In this document: positions 6,454-6,722 of the stretch, in pieces
Layout: each line of letters opens with the position of its first letter
How positions within the stretch are numbered: position 1 is the stretch's first letter
Assembly (NCBI GenBank): GCA_012837655.1
Contig: DUQT01000263.1
Coordinates: 1 to 6,722 of the forward strand
Reading direction: 5' to 3'
DNA from: Actinomyces sp.
GTDB lineage: Bacteria > Actinomycetota > Actinomycetes > Actinomycetales > Actinomycetaceae
DNA length: 6,722 nt
Program-made: the position numbers and the translations under genes
Notes under the pieces: model-generated
Told to the model about the DNA's origin: nothing
The model's database searches: none
The model's input: the letters and a program-made list of their open reading frames with translations, nothing else

Positions 6454-6534
6454 CGCCTGGGCCAGCAGCGGTGCTGACACCAATATTCCTGCCGTCAAGA
6501 ATGCTGTCGTAGTGGCAATGTTTCTATTTTTCAT
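6454..6534 (-). other. Signal peptide of the surface protein
   Basis: Residues 1-27 have a basic start (M-K-N-R-N), a hydrophobic stretch from residue 11 to 24, and a cleavage motif A25-Q-A27 before Glu28. This fixes the start at 6534. The only Shine-Dalgarno-like sequence is GAGAG at 6550-6546, 11 nt upstream, which is marginal. Confidence 0.85.
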
Positions 6535-6570
6535 TATTCAGATAGCTCTCAGACCTTGGGAAAACGGGCA

Positions 6571-6602
6571 TTCCTCAAAACACCGCTATGTGAGGTGAGG
6601 AA
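6571..6602. repeat. Inverted repeat upstream of the surface-protein gene
   Basis: TTCCTCA (6571-6577) and TGAGGAA (6596-6602) are perfect 7-bp inverted arms separated by 18 nt. They lie 37-68 nt upstream of the start codon. They could be a protein-binding site or a leader hairpin. No convincing promoter was found between 6535 and 6722. Confidence 0.35.
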
Positions 6603-6704
6603 CATAACACGTTGCTGGGTACCTCCATAGTAGGCAGACAGGATCGCTCTCGCCTCGACTTCAAAATGATTGTGCGGGACCGCATCCCAGTTATTGATTC
6701 CAAC

Positions 6705-6722
6705 GCACGAAAAAGCGGGACC
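6705..6722 (-). terminator. First half of a terminator hairpin cut by the right edge
   Basis: GCACGAAAAAGCGGGACC matches the outer half of the terminator at 2887 onward (GCACGAAAAAGTGGGATCC) with 11 identical bases at its start. On the minus strand this gives the same CTTTTTCGTGC tail. The other stem arm would lie beyond the window, implying a minus-strand gene that ends just to the right. Confidence 0.5.

Larger units (their letters stand above)
2944..6534 (-). pseudogene. Wall-anchored coiled-coil surface protein with CAP-like head, interrupted by an in-frame stop
   Basis: The frame has 1,197 codons: an ATG at 6534, TAA at codon 149 (6088-6090), then 1,047 open codons in the same frame to the true stop at 2944. 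Counting the stop as a residue, the layout is as follows. A signal peptide (1-27) ends in A-Q-A. An Ala/Glu/Gln-rich coiled coil runs from about 54 to 395. A globular domain covers about 396-691, with a CAP-like core near 472-641. A second coiled coil runs from about 692 to 1041, with a Pro/Gly break at 952-981. A beta domain lies between Cys1062 and Cys1133, and LVKTG plus a hydrophobic segment and basic tail ends the protein. The order resembles the SEC10/PgrA surface-exclusion family of wall proteins, so a role in cell contact or adhesion is inferred. As written, translation would release only a 148-residue secreted fragment. The next usable codon is a TTG at 6051 with no fitting ribosome site and no signal peptide. 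Composition is alike on both sides, so the stop is recent, an error, or read through. Confidence 0.85.

Noticed and set aside
6673..6684. Short palindrome TGCGG-GA-CCGCA
   Set aside because: Five-base arms in GC-rich DNA are likely by chance, and there is no promoter nearby to give it meaning.

Overview
The window looks like a moderately high-GC actinobacterium, most likely of the Actinomycetaceae type (Actinomyces, Arcanobacterium or Trueperella relatives). The evidence is a secreted Ala/Glu/Gln-rich coiled-coil surface protein with a C-terminal wall-sorting signal of the L-x-K-T-G kind, a GTG start with a good Shine-Dalgarno sequence, and a promoter lying directly on a start codon, as in leaderless actinobacterial genes. 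The taxonomy is inferred from sequence style only.

Left part (1-1824, all minus strand): azlC and azlD, overlapping by 4 nt, encode a two-subunit branched-chain amino acid exporter. A MutT-type NUDIX hydrolase follows, then the first 80 codons of a secreted acidic protein that runs off the left edge. Spacing is short (4-nt overlap, 65 nt, 52 nt), so one transcript is possible. Divergent from azlC is a TetR-family regulator (1947-2681, plus strand). The 122-nt region between them holds a good promoter for the regulator, a weaker one for azlC, and short repeated half-sites. The simplest reading is a local repressor controlling itself and the exporter.

Middle (2682-2943): a gene-free stretch with a small hairpin after the regulator stop, two copies of a 54-bp tandem repeat (46/54 identical), and a perfect 11-bp hairpin. 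That hairpin separates the convergent regulator and surface-protein genes and serves as terminator for the latter.

Right part (2944-6534, minus strand): a reading frame of 1,197 codons for a wall-anchored surface protein. In order it has a signal peptide, a coiled-coil arm of about 340 residues, a globular CAP-like (SEC10/PgrA-type) domain, a second arm of about 350 residues, a small Cys-bracketed beta domain, and the sorting signal. The frame is broken by a single in-frame TAA at codon 149. The frame is open and homologous in character on both sides, so the stop is recent, a sequencing error, or read through. The near-equal arms and the Cys positions suggest an antiparallel stalk carrying the CAP-like head at its tip. 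The last 18 bases repeat the start of the surface-gene terminator, implying that another minus-strand gene ends just beyond the right edge.

The most interesting items are the nonsense-interrupted stalk protein, the predicted folded-back stalk with a possible inter-arm disulfide, and the 54-bp intergenic repeats.
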